64,000 bases of DNA, from positions 186,001 to 250,000 of the forward strand of contig NZ_JASERU010000004.1 in NCBI RefSeq assembly GCF_030504985.1, given 5' to 3'. This document shows, piece after piece, positions 16,922 through 25,609 of this stretch. The DNA is from Fulvimonas sp. R45 (lineage in GTDB: Bacteria; Pseudomonadota; Gammaproteobacteria; Xanthomonadales; Rhodanobacteraceae). The translations under genes were made by a program, and so were the position numbers. The notes under the pieces are model-generated. The model ran no database searches and was not told where the DNA came from. It worked only from the letters and a program-made list of their open reading frames with translations. Every line of letters begins with the position of its first letter. The stretch's first letter is position 1.

Positions 16922-17947
16922 TTACAGCCGCCCGATCAGCAACTGCACCGCCAGGCTGCTCACCGACACCGCCGCCCACACGCCCAGCCCGAGCAGGATC
17001 GGCCGCGCGCCGCTGGCGACCATCCGGCGCAGGTTGGCGGACAGGCCGATCGCGGTGAGCGCCACGATGATCAGGAATTCGGCCAGGTCGTGCAGCGCGG
17101 GCAGGAGCGCGGCCGGGACCAGGCCGGCGGTGCGGATCGCCGAGGCCACCAGGAACCACAGGATGAACCACGGGAAGATGCGGCGCAGGCTGAAGTCGGC
17201 GGCGCCGCTCTTCTTCTCGCGCGCGGCCACCGCGAAGGCCAGGATCAGGCAGATCGGGATGATCAGCGTGGCGCGGGTGAGCTTGACGATGGTGGCGTAG
17301 TCGCCCGCGGCGCTGCTGTAGCTGTAGCCGGCCGCCACCACCGAGGAGGTGTCGTTGATCGCGGTGCCGGCCCACAGGCCGAAGCCGAGGTCGCTGAGGT
17401 GCAGCAGGTGGCCAAGCAGCGGGAACAGCAGCACCGCCACCACGTTGAACAGGAAGATGGTGGAGATCGCGAACGCGGTGTCGTGTTCGTCGGGCTTGAT
17501 GATCGGCGTCACCGCGGCGATCGCCGAGCCGCCGCAGATCGCGGTACCCACGCCGATCAGGATCTTCAGCTTGTCGTGCACGCCCAGCCAGCGGCCCAGC
17601 GCCCAGGCGCTGAGGAAGGCCACGGTCAGCGTCACCAGGGTCACCGACAGCGATTCCAGCCCGGTCTTCGCCACCTGGGTGAGGCTGAGGCCGAAGCCCA
17701 GCGCGATGATCGACCACTGCAGCACCTGCTTGCCGCCGAAGGCGATGCCCGGCGTGAAACGCGCGTCGGGCGCGAACAGGTTGCGCACCGCGATGCCGAG
17801 CAGGATGCCGAACACCGGCCCGCCGACCAGCGGCAGCAGCCGGCCCAGCCACCACGCGGCGAGCGCGATGGCGACGGCCAGCAGCAAGCCGGGCGCACGG
17901 CTGCGCAGGGTGGGGTGGGTGGCGATGGTGATCGGGGTGGCGCTCAT
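16922..17947 (-). CDS. yeiH: YeiH-family putative sulfate exporter (UPF0324)
   Basis: 341 residues, about ten hydrophobic helices. Conserved family stretches include GVGTAICGGSAIAAVTPIIK and GLWAGTAINDTSSVVAAGYS. The family is called putative sulfate exporter; transport of sulfonate- or sulfite-related anions is suggested but not proven. Divergently transcribed from a LysR regulator of the YeiE type, the same pairing as E. coli yeiE-yeiH, which supports regulation by that neighbour. Confidence 0.88.
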   Translation of the reverse strand: MSATPITIATHPTLRSRAPGLLLAVAIALAAWWLGRLLPLVGGPVFGILLGIAVRNLFAPDARFTPGIAFGGKQVLQWSIIALGFGLSLTQVAKTGLESLSVTLVTLTVAFLSAWALGRWLGVHDKLKILIGVGTAICGGSAIAAVTPIIKPDEHDTAFAISTIFLFNVVAVLLFPLLGHLLHLSDLGFGLWAGTAINDTSSVVAAGYSYSSAAGDYATIVKLTRATLIIPICLILAFAVAAREKKSGAADFSLRRIFPWFILWFLVASAIRTAGLVPAALLPALHDLAEFLIIVALTAIGLSANLRRMVASGARPILLGLGVWAAVSVSSLAVQLLIGRL

Positions 17948-18038
17948 GGGGAAGGCGAAGCGGTGGGTGCGGCCATTGTCCGCGTTGCCGCTTATCAGGA
18001 AAATTTGGAATATCTAATTCGCCGTATAAAATAAGCTG
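17948..18038. promoter_or_regulatory. Divergent yeiH/LysR control region
   Basis: 91 bp, with an unusually AT-rich stretch at about 17995-18035 (contains TTTGGAATATCTAATTCGCC and TATAAAATAAG) in otherwise very GC-rich DNA. LysR proteins usually bind such divergent gaps at T-N11-A boxes; TATAAAAT at 18025-18032 could serve as a -10. Exact operator not assigned. Confidence 0.45.
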
Positions 18039-18932
18039 ATGATCAATGTCAGTCCGCGCCAGCTCGAGGTATTCGTGCAGATCGCGCTGCATGGCAGCGT
18101 GCGCGCCGCGGCCGAGCGGCTGCATCTCACCCAGCCGGCCGCCAGCATGGCGCTGGCCGAGATGGAGCGGCAGCTCGACGCGCCGGTGTTCGCCCGCGAG
18201 CGCGGCCGGCTGCGGCTGAACGCGCGCGGGCGCGAGCTGCTGCCGCTGGCACAGGAACTGCTGGAGCGCTACGCCGAGTTCGGCCGCCGCGGCGCCGGCG
18301 ATGCCGCGATGCCGACCGGCGAGCTGCGCATCGGCGCCAGCAACACGGTGGGCAACTACCGCGTGGGCGAACTGCTCGGCGCCTTCGTGCGCAGCCACCC
18401 GCAGGTGGCGGTGCGGTTGCGCGTGGCCAACACCGACGCGATCGCCGCCGCGATGCTGGACCACAGCCTGGACGTGGGCTGCGTCGAAGGCCCGGTGGCG
18501 CATCCGTTGCTGGAGACGCGCCCCTGGCGCGACGACGCGCTGGTGGTCTGCGCACCGCCCGACCACCCGCTGACGCGCCGGCGCAGCCTGAAGCCCGCCG
18601 ATTTCGCCGGTGCGCGCTGGGTACTGCGCGAGCCCGGATCGGCCACCCGCGCCACCAGCGAACGCGTGCTGGCGCAGTTGCCGGCCGGCGAGACGGTGCT
18701 GGAACTGGACCAGATCGAGGCGATCAAGCAGGCCGTGGCGGCCGGGCTGGGCATCGCCTGCCTGCCAGAGGTGGCGGTGGCCGATGCCGTCGCCACCGGG
18801 CGGCTGAAGGCGCTGCGGACGCCGTTCCTGGACCTGCGCCGCAAGCTGTGGCTGCTGCTGCACCGGGAGAAGTACCGCGGCGCGGTGCTGGAGGCGTTCC
18901 TGGACACGGTGGTGGAGAGCCCGTCGCCTTGA
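18039..18932 (+). CDS. LysR-family regulator (YeiE-like)
   Basis: 297 residues. The N-terminal winged helix-turn-helix (about 1-60) reads RQLEVFVQIALHGSVRAAAE and LTQPAASMALAEMERQL; the C-terminal periplasmic-binding-like effector domain (about 90-290) ends LWLLLHREKYRGAVLEAFLD. It likely controls the divergent yeiH gene. The ligand is unknown; E. coli YeiE has been linked to sulfite. No strong RBS precedes the ATG. Convergent with ptsI. Confidence 0.88.
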   Translation: MINVSPRQLEVFVQIALHGSVRAAAERLHLTQPAASMALAEMERQLDAPVFARERGRLRLNARGRELLPLAQELLERYAEFGRRGAGDAAMPTGELRIGASNTVGNYRVGELLGAFVRSHPQVAVRLRVANTDAIAAAMLDHSLDVGCVEGPVAHPLLETRPWRDDALVVCAPPDHPLTRRRSLKPADFAGARWVLREPGSATRATSERVLAQLPAGETVLELDQIEAIKQAVAAGLGIACLPEVAVADAVATGRLKALRTPFLDLRRKLWLLLHREKYRGAVLEAFLDTVVESPSP

Positions 18933-18962
18933 ATCGCGGGATGACGGGCAAGCCGTCGCGCG

Positions 18963-20717
18963 TCAAGCTGACGCGGCGGGGGCGAAGCCCGGGTCCAGGT
19001 GGGTGAGCAGGGTCTCCACGTCCTCGTGGGTGGCGGCACGGAGCAGGCACGGGGCGGCGGCGCGCAGCGCGGCGTGGTCGAGCCCGGCCAGCCGGTCGCG
19101 CACGTGCAGCAGCTGGCTGGGATGCATGCTGAACTCGGTAAGGCCCAGCGCCAGCAGCAGCGCGGTGAAGCGCACGTCGCCGCCGATCTCGCCGCACAGG
19201 CTCACCGGTTTGCCGGCGCGCCGGCCGCAGGCGATCACGTAGCCGATCAGCCGCAGCAGCGCCGGCTGCAGCGGGGTGTAGATGTTGTCCAGCGCGTCGT
19301 TGCCGCGGTCGGCGGCGAGCACGTACTGGGCCAGGTCGTTGGTGCCGATGGCGAGGAAGTCGGCGTGGTCGAGCAGGGCGCGCACGTTGAGTGCGGCGGC
19401 GGGCACCTCGATCATCGCGCCCAGCGGCAGCTTCTCGGGCAGGTCCACGTGCTCGCGCTCCATCTCCTGCCGCGCCAGCTTGAACAGCGTGCGCACCGCG
19501 ATCAGCTCGTCCGGCTGGGTCACCATCGGCACCAGCACGCGCACCGGGCCGTAGCAGGCGGCGCGCAGGATGGCGCGGATCTGCGTGGTGAACACGGCCG
19601 GGTAGCGCAGCGACAGGCGCACGCCGCGCACGCCCAGCGCCGGGTTGTCCTCGCCGCGCAGCACCAGGCCGGCGGCATCGGCCTTGTCGGCGCCGAGGTC
19701 GAGCGTGCGGATGGTCACCGGCAGGCCGCCCATGCCGAGCACCAGGTCGCGGTAGGCGATGAACTGCTCGTCCTCGCTGGGCAGGCCTTTCTGGCGCAGG
19801 AACAGGAACTCGGTGCGGTACAGGCCCACGCCGTCGGCGCCGCGGGCGCGGGCCAGCGCCACGTCGGCGGAGGATTCGGCGTTGGCCAGCAGGCGCAGGC
19901 CGACGCCGTCGCCGGTGCGCGTGGGCGCGTTGGCCAGGGTGGCCAGGCGGCGGCCCTCGGCGGCCGATTCGCGCTGCCAGGCGCGGTAGCGCGCCAGGTC
20001 CTGCGCGGTGGGATGCACGATGGCCTTGCCGTGCTCGCCGTCGAGCAGGATCAGGTCGTCGTCGTGGATGGTCGAGAGCGCGTCGCGCGTGCCCACCAGC
20101 ATCGGCAGGCCCAGGCTGCGCGCCAGGATGGCGCTGTGCGAATACGGGCTGCCGGAACTGCCCACCACGCCGAGCAGTCCGTTGCCGGCGAGGTGCGCCA
20201 TGTCGGCGGGGGCGATGCTGTCGGCGATCAGGATCTCGCCCACGCGCGCGGCGAGCTTGCGCTCCTCGGCGCTGGTCTGGCGCTGCAGCGCGGAGATCAC
20301 CCGGGCGATCACCTGGTCGATGTCCTCCCTGCGGCTGCGCAGGTAGGGGTCGTCCATCGCCTCGAACACCGCGGCCAGCCTGTCGCGCTGCTTCTTCAGC
20401 GCGGCGCCGGGGCGGTAGTGGCCGACCCGCACCAGGTCGTCCAGCCCGCGCAGCAGCTCGGCGTCGTCCAGCAGCAGGCTGTGCGCGTCGATGAACTCGT
20501 TCACCTCGCGCGCCAGCGCGCCGTGCAGCTTGCCGCGCAGCTCGCGCAGTTCCTGCCGCGCGGTGTCCAGCGCGCGGTGCAGGCGTTCCAGCTCGGCCTC
20601 GACCTCCTCCTCGGCCAGCGGCCGGGTGTCCACCGCGTAGCGGCTGGGCTGCACCAGCCGCGCCCGGCCCAGGGCCATGCCCCGGGAGGCGACGGTGCCG
20701 GGCAGGACGTGTCTCAT
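18963..20717 (-). CDS. ptsI: Phosphoenolpyruvate-protein phosphotransferase (PTS enzyme I)
   Basis: 584 residues from ATG 20717 (MRHVLPGTVASRGMALG); an upstream in-frame extension lies in repeat DNA and is rejected. The phosphorylated histidine is His194 in SPYSHSAILARSLGLP, a variant of the usual GG-R-TSH motif; the PEP-binding barrel has PSEDEQ, the active-site Cys in VSLCGEIGGD, and the MHPSQLL end. It phosphorylates HPr from PEP. No sugar permease is encoded nearby, so this PTS is probably regulatory. Separated from ptsH by a repeat-filled 157-bp gap. Confidence 0.93.
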   Translation of the reverse strand: MRHVLPGTVASRGMALGRARLVQPSRYAVDTRPLAEEEVEAELERLHRALDTARQELRELRGKLHGALAREVNEFIDAHSLLLDDAELLRGLDDLVRVGHYRPGAALKKQRDRLAAVFEAMDDPYLRSRREDIDQVIARVISALQRQTSAEERKLAARVGEILIADSIAPADMAHLAGNGLLGVVGSSGSPYSHSAILARSLGLPMLVGTRDALSTIHDDDLILLDGEHGKAIVHPTAQDLARYRAWQRESAAEGRRLATLANAPTRTGDGVGLRLLANAESSADVALARARGADGVGLYRTEFLFLRQKGLPSEDEQFIAYRDLVLGMGGLPVTIRTLDLGADKADAAGLVLRGEDNPALGVRGVRLSLRYPAVFTTQIRAILRAACYGPVRVLVPMVTQPDELIAVRTLFKLARQEMEREHVDLPEKLPLGAMIEVPAAALNVRALLDHADFLAIGTNDLAQYVLAADRGNDALDNIYTPLQPALLRLIGYVIACGRRAGKPVSLCGEIGGDVRFTALLLALGLTEFSMHPSQLLHVRDRLAGLDHAALRAAAPCLLRAATHEDVETLLTHLDPGFAPAASA

Positions 20718-20720
20718 GGG

Positions 20721-20865
20721 GCGGTCCCGCCGGGACCGCGGGGAATGGGGAACGGGCAACGGGGAACATGGAGGCCTTCGCGGGCGGCCATGGCGACGCA
20801 CGCGCCGGCCGGGGCCGACACGCCGTCGCAGGCCCGCCCGTTCCCCGTTTCCCGTTCCCCGTTCC
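20721..20865. repeat. Nested inverted repeats between ptsH and ptsI
   Basis: A perfect palindrome GCGGTCCCGCCGGGACCGC (20721-20739) abuts the ptsI start. Next come GGGAA/GGGGAAC tandem units (20741-20767), whose near-complement (GTTCCCC units, 20839-20865 and on to about 20873) lies 71 bp away, forming an imperfect 26-bp inverted repeat. No RBS is obvious for ptsI, so this structure could affect its translation. Confidence 0.65.
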
Positions 20866-20874
20866 TCGCTCCCA

Positions 20875-21144
20875 TCACATCCCCTCGTCGAACTTGCGCT
20901 CGAACAGCGCCACGACCGCGTCCAGCGCGGCTTCCTCGTCCGGGCCCTCGGCGCGCACGGTGAGTGGCGTGCCGAGGCCGGCGGCCAGCATCATCACGCC
21001 CATGATGCTCTGCGCGTTGACTTCGCGGCCCTTGCTGACCAGCCACACCGTGGACTTGAAGCCCTGCACCAGTTGCACCAGCTTGGCCGAGGCGCGCGCG
21101 TGCAGTCCGAGCTTGTTGGATACGACGATGTCCTTCTCACGCAT
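20875..21144 (-). CDS. ptsH: HPr phosphocarrier protein
   Basis: 89 residues. Both regulatory sites are intact: His15 in KLGLHARAS, phosphorylated by enzyme I, and Ser46 in NAQSIMGVMML, the target of HPr kinase. The hprK gene two genes upstream matches the presence of Ser46. HPr relays phosphate to the EIIA encoded just upstream, whose stop overlaps this start by 8 bp. Confidence 0.95.
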   Translation of the reverse strand: MREKDIVVSNKLGLHARASAKLVQLVQGFKSTVWLVSKGREVNAQSIMGVMMLAAGLGTPLTVRAEGPDEEAALDAVVALFERKFDEGM

Positions 21145-21529
21145 GATCGATGAAGATTCCCCCGCGGCCGCCGGTGGCGGCGATCTCGGCCAGTTCGTCC
21201 AGCGGTTTGTCCGCGTAGTTCAGCACGCGCAGCAGCATCGGCAGGTTGAGCCCGGAGACGCAGCGCAGCCGCACGCCGAGCGGGCCCAGCGACAATCCGA
21301 TGTTGCATGGCGTGGCGCCGTACAGGTCGGCCAGCACCAGCACGCCGTCGCCCTCGTCCAGTTCGCGCGCGTGGCGGGCGGTGAGCGAGCGCATCACGTC
21401 CGGGTCGGCCTGCGCGGGTACCTCCACCGCGGCCACCCGCAGCGGCAGCTTCGGCATCACGTGGCGCGCGGCGGAGATCAGCGCCTGGCCCACCGCCTCG
21501 TGCGTCATCAGCAGCACGCCGGCGCTCAT
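21137..21529 (-). CDS. PTS EIIA component, mannose (ManX) type
   Basis: 130 residues, EIIA-Man fold. The phosphorylated histidine is His10 in VLLMTHEAVG; VLVLADLYGATPCNIG is the second family signature. Freestanding EIIA-Man proteins without EIIB/C/D partners are phosphate acceptors and regulators in this bacterial group (family knowledge). Organised hprK-rapZ-EIIA-ptsH-ptsI on one strand, with 39 bp to rapZ. Confidence 0.92.
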   Translation of the reverse strand: MSAGVLLMTHEAVGQALISAARHVMPKLPLRVAAVEVPAQADPDVMRSLTARHARELDEGDGVLVLADLYGATPCNIGLSLGPLGVRLRCVSGLNLPMLLRVLNYADKPLDELAEIAATGGRGGIFIDHA

Positions 21530-21568
21530 GGCTGCGTGCCCGGCTGCATGCGTCGTCCGGTCATGGCT

Positions 21569-22471
21569 TCAGTCCAGCTCGCGGTGGAAGGTGAGCACGC
21601 TTTCGCGATGGTCGCGGTAGCGCGCGGCGAGCTGTTCGACCAGGTACACCGAGCGGTGCCGCCCGCCGGTGCAGCCGATCGCGATGGTGACGTAGCTGCG
21701 GTCGTCCTGCTCGAAGCGAGGCAGCCAGGCATCCAGCCAGCGCGCGGTGTCGGCGAGGTATTCGGCCACCAGCGGCTCGTTGTCCAGATACTCGCGCACC
21801 GGCGCGTCCTTGCCGGTGAGCGGGCGCAGCCGCGGCTGCCAGTGCGGGTTGGGCAGGCAGCGCGCGTCGAACACGAAGTCGGAATCCAGCGGCAGCCCGC
21901 GCTTGAACGCGAAGGACTGGAACATCAGGGTCAGGCCCTTGGTGGCCTGCGCGTAGCCGGTGGCGACCAGCCGACGCAGCTGGTGCACGTTGAGCTCGCT
22001 GGAATCGATCACCTTCTCGGCGATCGCCATCAGCGGGCGCAGCAGGCGGCGTTCCTTGCCGATGGCGTCGGCCAGCGACATGCCACGCGTGGCCAGCGGG
22101 TGGCGGCGGCGCGTTTCCGAGTAGCGCTTGAGCAGCACGTCGTTGCGGCAGTCGAGGAAGATCAGGTGCGGCTGCACGCCGGTCGCGGCCAGCTCGGAGA
22201 GGATCGTGGGCAGGTGGGTGAAATCCGCGCCGCGGTTGCGCACGTCCACGCCCACCGCGATGCGCCGCCGCCGCCCGGCGCCGCGGCCCACCGCGTCCAC
22301 CAGCTGCGGCAGCAGGGCCGGCGGCAGGTTGTCGACGCAGTAGAACTCCAGGTCTTCCAGGGCGCGCAGCGCCACCGTCTTGCCGCCGCCGGACATGCCG
22401 GTGAGCACCACCAGGTGGGTGGCGCGCGGATCGAAGCGTTCCGTGCCGGGCAGGGTGTCGTCGTCGATCAT
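21569..22471 (-). CDS. rapZ: RNase adapter / nucleotide-binding protein RapZ
   Basis: 300 residues. The N-terminal Walker A motif GMSGGGKTVALRALED is at 25-40, followed by FYCVDNLPPALLPQLVD; the C-terminal domain carries GCTGGRHRSVYLVEQLA. In E. coli RapZ senses glucosamine-6-phosphate and directs RNase E to the GlmZ RNA; here the same link between amino-sugar supply and envelope genes is plausible but unproven. Starts 4 nt from the hprK stop, so it is translationally coupled. Confidence 0.95.
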   Translation of the reverse strand: MIDDDTLPGTERFDPRATHLVVLTGMSGGGKTVALRALEDLEFYCVDNLPPALLPQLVDAVGRGAGRRRRIAVGVDVRNRGADFTHLPTILSELAATGVQPHLIFLDCRNDVLLKRYSETRRRHPLATRGMSLADAIGKERRLLRPLMAIAEKVIDSSELNVHQLRRLVATGYAQATKGLTLMFQSFAFKRGLPLDSDFVFDARCLPNPHWQPRLRPLTGKDAPVREYLDNEPLVAEYLADTARWLDAWLPRFEQDDRSYVTIAIGCTGGRHRSVYLVEQLAARYRDHRESVLTFHRELD

Positions 22472-22475
22472 GCGT

Positions 22476-23426
22476 TCACCAGGGAGGCAGCCGGCGCATC
22501 TGGTGCGCCTGGCGGTCGATGAAGGTCTGCGCGGGGTCGATGCCCTTGCTCTTGAGCATGTGGCTGCGCACGGCGGCTTCCACCAGCACCGACAGGTTGC
22601 GGCCCGGCGCCACCGGCAGGGTGATCATCGGCACCGGCACGTCGAACACCTCGCGGTGGCCGGTGTCGCCGGTGAGGCGGGTCAGCGCGTCGATCTCCTC
22701 GCCCTCGCGCAGCGGCTTGAGGTGGATGATCAGGCGCATGTACTTGGACGTCTTCACCGCCGTGTGGCCGAACATCTCGCGCACGTTGAGCACGCCCAGG
22801 CCGCGCACCTCCAGCAGGTCCTGCAGCAGCTCGGGGCAGGTGCCGTCGATGACGTCGGGCGCGATCAGGGTGAACTCGGGCGCGTCGTCGGCCACCAGCC
22901 GGTGGCCGCGGCTGACCAGTTCCAGCGCCAGCTCGCTCTTGCCCGAGCCGGCCTCGCCGGTGATCAGCACGCCGATCGAGAACACTTCCAGGAACACCCC
23001 GTGCAGGGTGAGCTTGGGCGCCAGCATGCGCGCCAGGTGGTACTGCAGCCAGGTCAGCAGCTCGTGGCCGCGCTTGGCGCTGAGCCACAGCGGAGTGCCG
23101 GTTTCCTCGGCCACCTCGCGCAGGTCGGAGGGCACCGACTGGTCGCGGGTGACGATCAGCGCCACCGGCTGGCTGGCGGCGATCTTGTGGATCGCTTCCC
23201 AGCGCTGGCGCGAATCCAGGCCGTCGAGGAAGTTCAGCTCTTCGCTGCCGATGATCTGCACCTTGTTCGGGTAGATCACGTTGAGGTAGCCCACCAGCGA
23301 GGGCCGGCGCGACTGCGCCACGCCCGGCTCCAGCGTGCGCGACTCGCCGCGCATGCCGGCCACCCAGCGCAGTGCCATGCGCTCGTGGACGCCATCGTAG
23401 AGTTGTCGGGCGGTGAGCCGGTCCAA
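22476..23426 (-). CDS. hprK: HPr kinase/phosphorylase
   Basis: 316 residues. The C-terminal kinase domain has Walker [15 protein letters not shown] (157-170), the HPrK/P signature region [14 protein letters not shown], and the conserved [16 protein letters not shown] end. It phosphorylates and dephosphorylates Ser46 of HPr. In Gram-negatives it belongs to regulatory PTS loci with rpoN. In related genomes a ptsN gene usually lies between hpf and hprK; here the 155-bp gap holds no gene. Confidence 0.94.
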   Translation of the reverse strand: MDRLTARQLYDGVHERMALRWVAGMRGESRTLEPGVAQSRRPSLVGYLNVIYPNKVQIIGSEELNFLDGLDSRQRWEAIHKIAASQPVALIVTRDQSVPSDLREVAEETGTPLWLSAKRGHELLTWLQYHLARMLAPKLTLHGVFLEVFSIGVLITGEAGSGKSELALELVSRGHRLVADDAPEFTLIAPDVIDGTCPELLQDLLEVRGLGVLNVREMFGHTAVKTSKYMRLIIHLKPLREGEEIDALTRLTGDTGHREVFDVPVPMITLPVAPGRNLSVLVEAAVRSHMLKSKGIDPAQTFIDRQAHQMRRLPPW

Positions 23427-23533
23427 GCGGGATTCCCTTGCGTGCGTTCGCGGGGAACATTGTGCCAGCTTGGCGCTGCGGGTGTGTTCAGCCGGTGTGG
23501 GCGGCGCGGGGAAGGCGGTGGGCGCCGGAGGCG

Positions 23534-23570
23534 CCGCGGACCCGCTCCCGGAGCCGGGGCGGGTCCGCGG
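23534..23570. other. Strong 12-bp hairpin between hpf and hprK
   Basis: Perfect arms CCGCGGACCCGC (23534-23545) and GCGGGTCCGCGG (23559-23570), 13-nt loop, 12 bp beyond the hpf stop on the minus strand. No T-run on either side. It may stabilise the rpoN-hpf mRNA end or attenuate reading into hprK; it sits where ptsN would be expected. Confidence 0.55.
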
Positions 23571-23581
23571 GACGGTCGGGC

Positions 23582-23905
23582 TCAGCCGTACTGGCGCTCG
23601 TCGCGCACCTCGCGCTGGTGCTTGTCGGAGATCTTCTCGCGGTGCCGGCGCAGCTGGGCCACCAGCTTGTCGAACAGGGTGTCGATGGAGGCGTACATGT
23701 CGGCCTCGGCCGCTTCCGCGTGGAAGGTGGCGCCGTTGGCCTTCAGCGTGCCGTCCGCGCGCTGCTGGAGCTTGTCCAGCGAGAGCACGACGGTGAGGCT
23801 CAGCAGGCGGTCGTCGAGGCGGGTCAGCCGGTCGAGCTTCGCGGCCGCGTGCTCACGCAGGGCCGGGGTGACTTCGATCTGCTGGCCACTGAGTTGGAAT
23901 TGCAT
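23582..23905 (-). CDS. hpf: Ribosome hibernation promoting factor, short form
   Basis: 107 residues, a single S30AE/sigma-54 modulation domain (beginning [20 protein letters not shown]). The short length means it would act as classical HPF, forming 100S ribosomes together with RMF, rather than the long form that dimerises alone. RBS AGGAGG precedes the ATG. Downstream of rpoN by 123 bp, the standard order. Confidence 0.93.
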   Translation of the reverse strand: MQFQLSGQQIEVTPALREHAAAKLDRLTRLDDRLLSLTVVLSLDKLQQRADGTLKANGATFHAEAAEADMYASIDTLFDKLVAQLRRHREKISDKHQREVRDERQYG

Positions 23906-24028
23906 AGGCGCCTCCTGTGGTGTGCCGCCGTGGCGGCGTGGTTCCGGTGCGCCGGTATCGGCGCGCCTTGAAGCGACTCGATCTTCCTTATTGGGACGTT
24001 TTGCGCATGGGCAAGTTCCGCGCTGCGG

Positions 24029-25468
24029 TCAGCTTGCCCGCATGCGTTCGTTGGAGCTGGGTATGCGCAAGGCCTCCCGGTATTTGGCGACGGTGCGGCG
24101 GGCCACCTGGATGCCCTTGCGGCGCAGTTCCTCGGCCAGCGCCTGGTCGGACAGCGGCCGGCGCGCATCCTCCGCGTCGACCAGCTTGCGCAGCATGGCC
24201 TGGATCGCCGTGGCCGAGGCGCTGCCGCCGTCCTCGGTGGACACGCCGCTGGAGAAGAAGTGCTTCAGCTCGAAGGTGCCGCGCGGCGTGTGGATGTACT
24301 TGCGCGTGGTGACGCGCGAGATGGTGGATTCGTGCATGCCCACCTCCTCGGCCACCTCGCGCAGCACCAGCGGGTGCATCGCCTCGGGGCCGTAGTCGAG
24401 GAAGGCGCTCTGCCGGCGCACGATCGCCTCGGCCACCTTGAGCAGGGTCTCGGCGCGCGATTCCAGGCTCTTCAGCAGCCAGCGCGCCTCCTGCAGCTGG
24501 CCGCGCATCCAGTTCGCGTCGTTGCCGCGCGCCTGCGCGATCAGGCTGCAGTAGTGCTGGTTGAGGCCCAGCCGGGGCTGGCTGTCGGGGTTGAGGCTGA
24601 CCTGCCAGCGGTGGCCGATCTTGCGCGCGTAGACGTCGGGCGCGACGTATTCCACCGGGGTGGCGTCCAGCGCGGCGCCGGGGCGCGGGTCGAGGCTGCG
24701 GATCAGCGCGGCGGCGGCGGCGGTCTCGTCCTCGTCGGCGCGCAGGCGCCGGGCCAGGCGGGGGATGTCGTTGCGCGCCAGCAGGTCCAGTTCGTGTTCC
24801 ACGATGCGCAGGGCCAGCCCGCGCTGCGGGGTGGCGTCGGGGTCGAACTGCTCGAGCTGCACGCGCAGGCAGTCGCGCAGGTTCAGGCTGGCCACGCCGG
24901 TGGGGTCGAAGCGCTGCAGCTGGCGGCGCACCGATTCCACCTCGTCGAGGCTGGCGTGCAGGTCGGCCGGCAGCGCGGCGAGCACGGATTCCAGGCCTTC
25001 AGCCAGGTAGCCGTCGTCGTTCAGCGCGTCGATCAGCACGGTGGCGATGGCGCGCTGGCGCGCATCGAACGGGCTGAGGTTGAGCTGCCACAGCAGGTGT
25101 TCCTGCAGCGTCTCGGGCGCGGCGTTCTGGGGCTCCAGGCCTTCGTCGTCGCGGCCGTTGGCGGCGCTGCCGGTGCGGACGCTGGAGAAGTCGATCGGCT
25201 CCTCGGCGGTGCCCTCGGATTCGGCCCACTCGCCCTCGCCGTCGCCGGTGCTGTCGGCCGCCGGATCCGGCGCGGGCGCGGCGGCGAAGTCGCCCTCGTC
25301 GCCGGGCTCGGCGTCCTCGGCGAATTCCAGCAGCGGGTTGCTCTCCGCCAGCTGGCGCAATTCGGCCTCCAGCTCCAGCTGGGACAGCTGCAACAGACGG
25401 ATGGCCTGCTGCAGTTGAGGCGTCAGGGCGAGCTGCTGGTTGAGGCGGAACTGCAGTGCGGTTTTCAT
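24029..25468 (-). CDS. rpoN: RNA polymerase sigma-54 factor
   Basis: 479 residues from ATG 25468 (MKTALQFRLNQQLALTPQLQ, the conserved region I start); a 20-codon upstream extension is not needed. Region I is glutamine/leucine-rich, region II acidic (Asp/Glu/Ala-rich, about 60-120), and the RpoN box ARRTVAKYREA is near residue 455. It directs enhancer-dependent transcription, for example of flagellar genes, which begin at the right edge of this window. Preceded by lptB, followed by hpf. Confidence 0.97.
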   Translation of the reverse strand: MKTALQFRLNQQLALTPQLQQAIRLLQLSQLELEAELRQLAESNPLLEFAEDAEPGDEGDFAAAPAPDPAADSTGDGEGEWAESEGTAEEPIDFSSVRTGSAANGRDDEGLEPQNAAPETLQEHLLWQLNLSPFDARQRAIATVLIDALNDDGYLAEGLESVLAALPADLHASLDEVESVRRQLQRFDPTGVASLNLRDCLRVQLEQFDPDATPQRGLALRIVEHELDLLARNDIPRLARRLRADEDETAAAAALIRSLDPRPGAALDATPVEYVAPDVYARKIGHRWQVSLNPDSQPRLGLNQHYCSLIAQARGNDANWMRGQLQEARWLLKSLESRAETLLKVAEAIVRRQSAFLDYGPEAMHPLVLREVAEEVGMHESTISRVTTRKYIHTPRGTFELKHFFSSGVSTEDGGSASATAIQAMLRKLVDAEDARRPLSDQALAEELRRKGIQVARRTVAKYREALRIPSSNERMRAS

Positions 25469-25609
25469 TACCCGCCGGGCGACATGGAACTGGCTTCCAT
25501 CGTAACCCTTCGCCACCGGGGCGGCCATAGCCGCGCGGATCGCCGGCGCGCGGAAGGGTGGCGGCGTGAACGGGCTCTCACGCGGCGTGCGAAGCGCTCC
25601 GCGGTGCGC

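Noticed and set aside
18025..18032. TATAAAAT as a promoter for the LysR gene
   Set aside because: It is only about 7 bp from the ATG, so it was kept only as a possible element of the divergent control region.
23427..23581. Remnant of ptsN
   Set aside because: No frame on either strand resembles EIIA-Ntr; the gap is a hairpin and GC-rich filler.
25566..25580. TGAACGGGCTCTCA resembling the end of the MITE-like element
   Set aside because: Only about 11 of 12 bases match and nothing further extends; too short to call.
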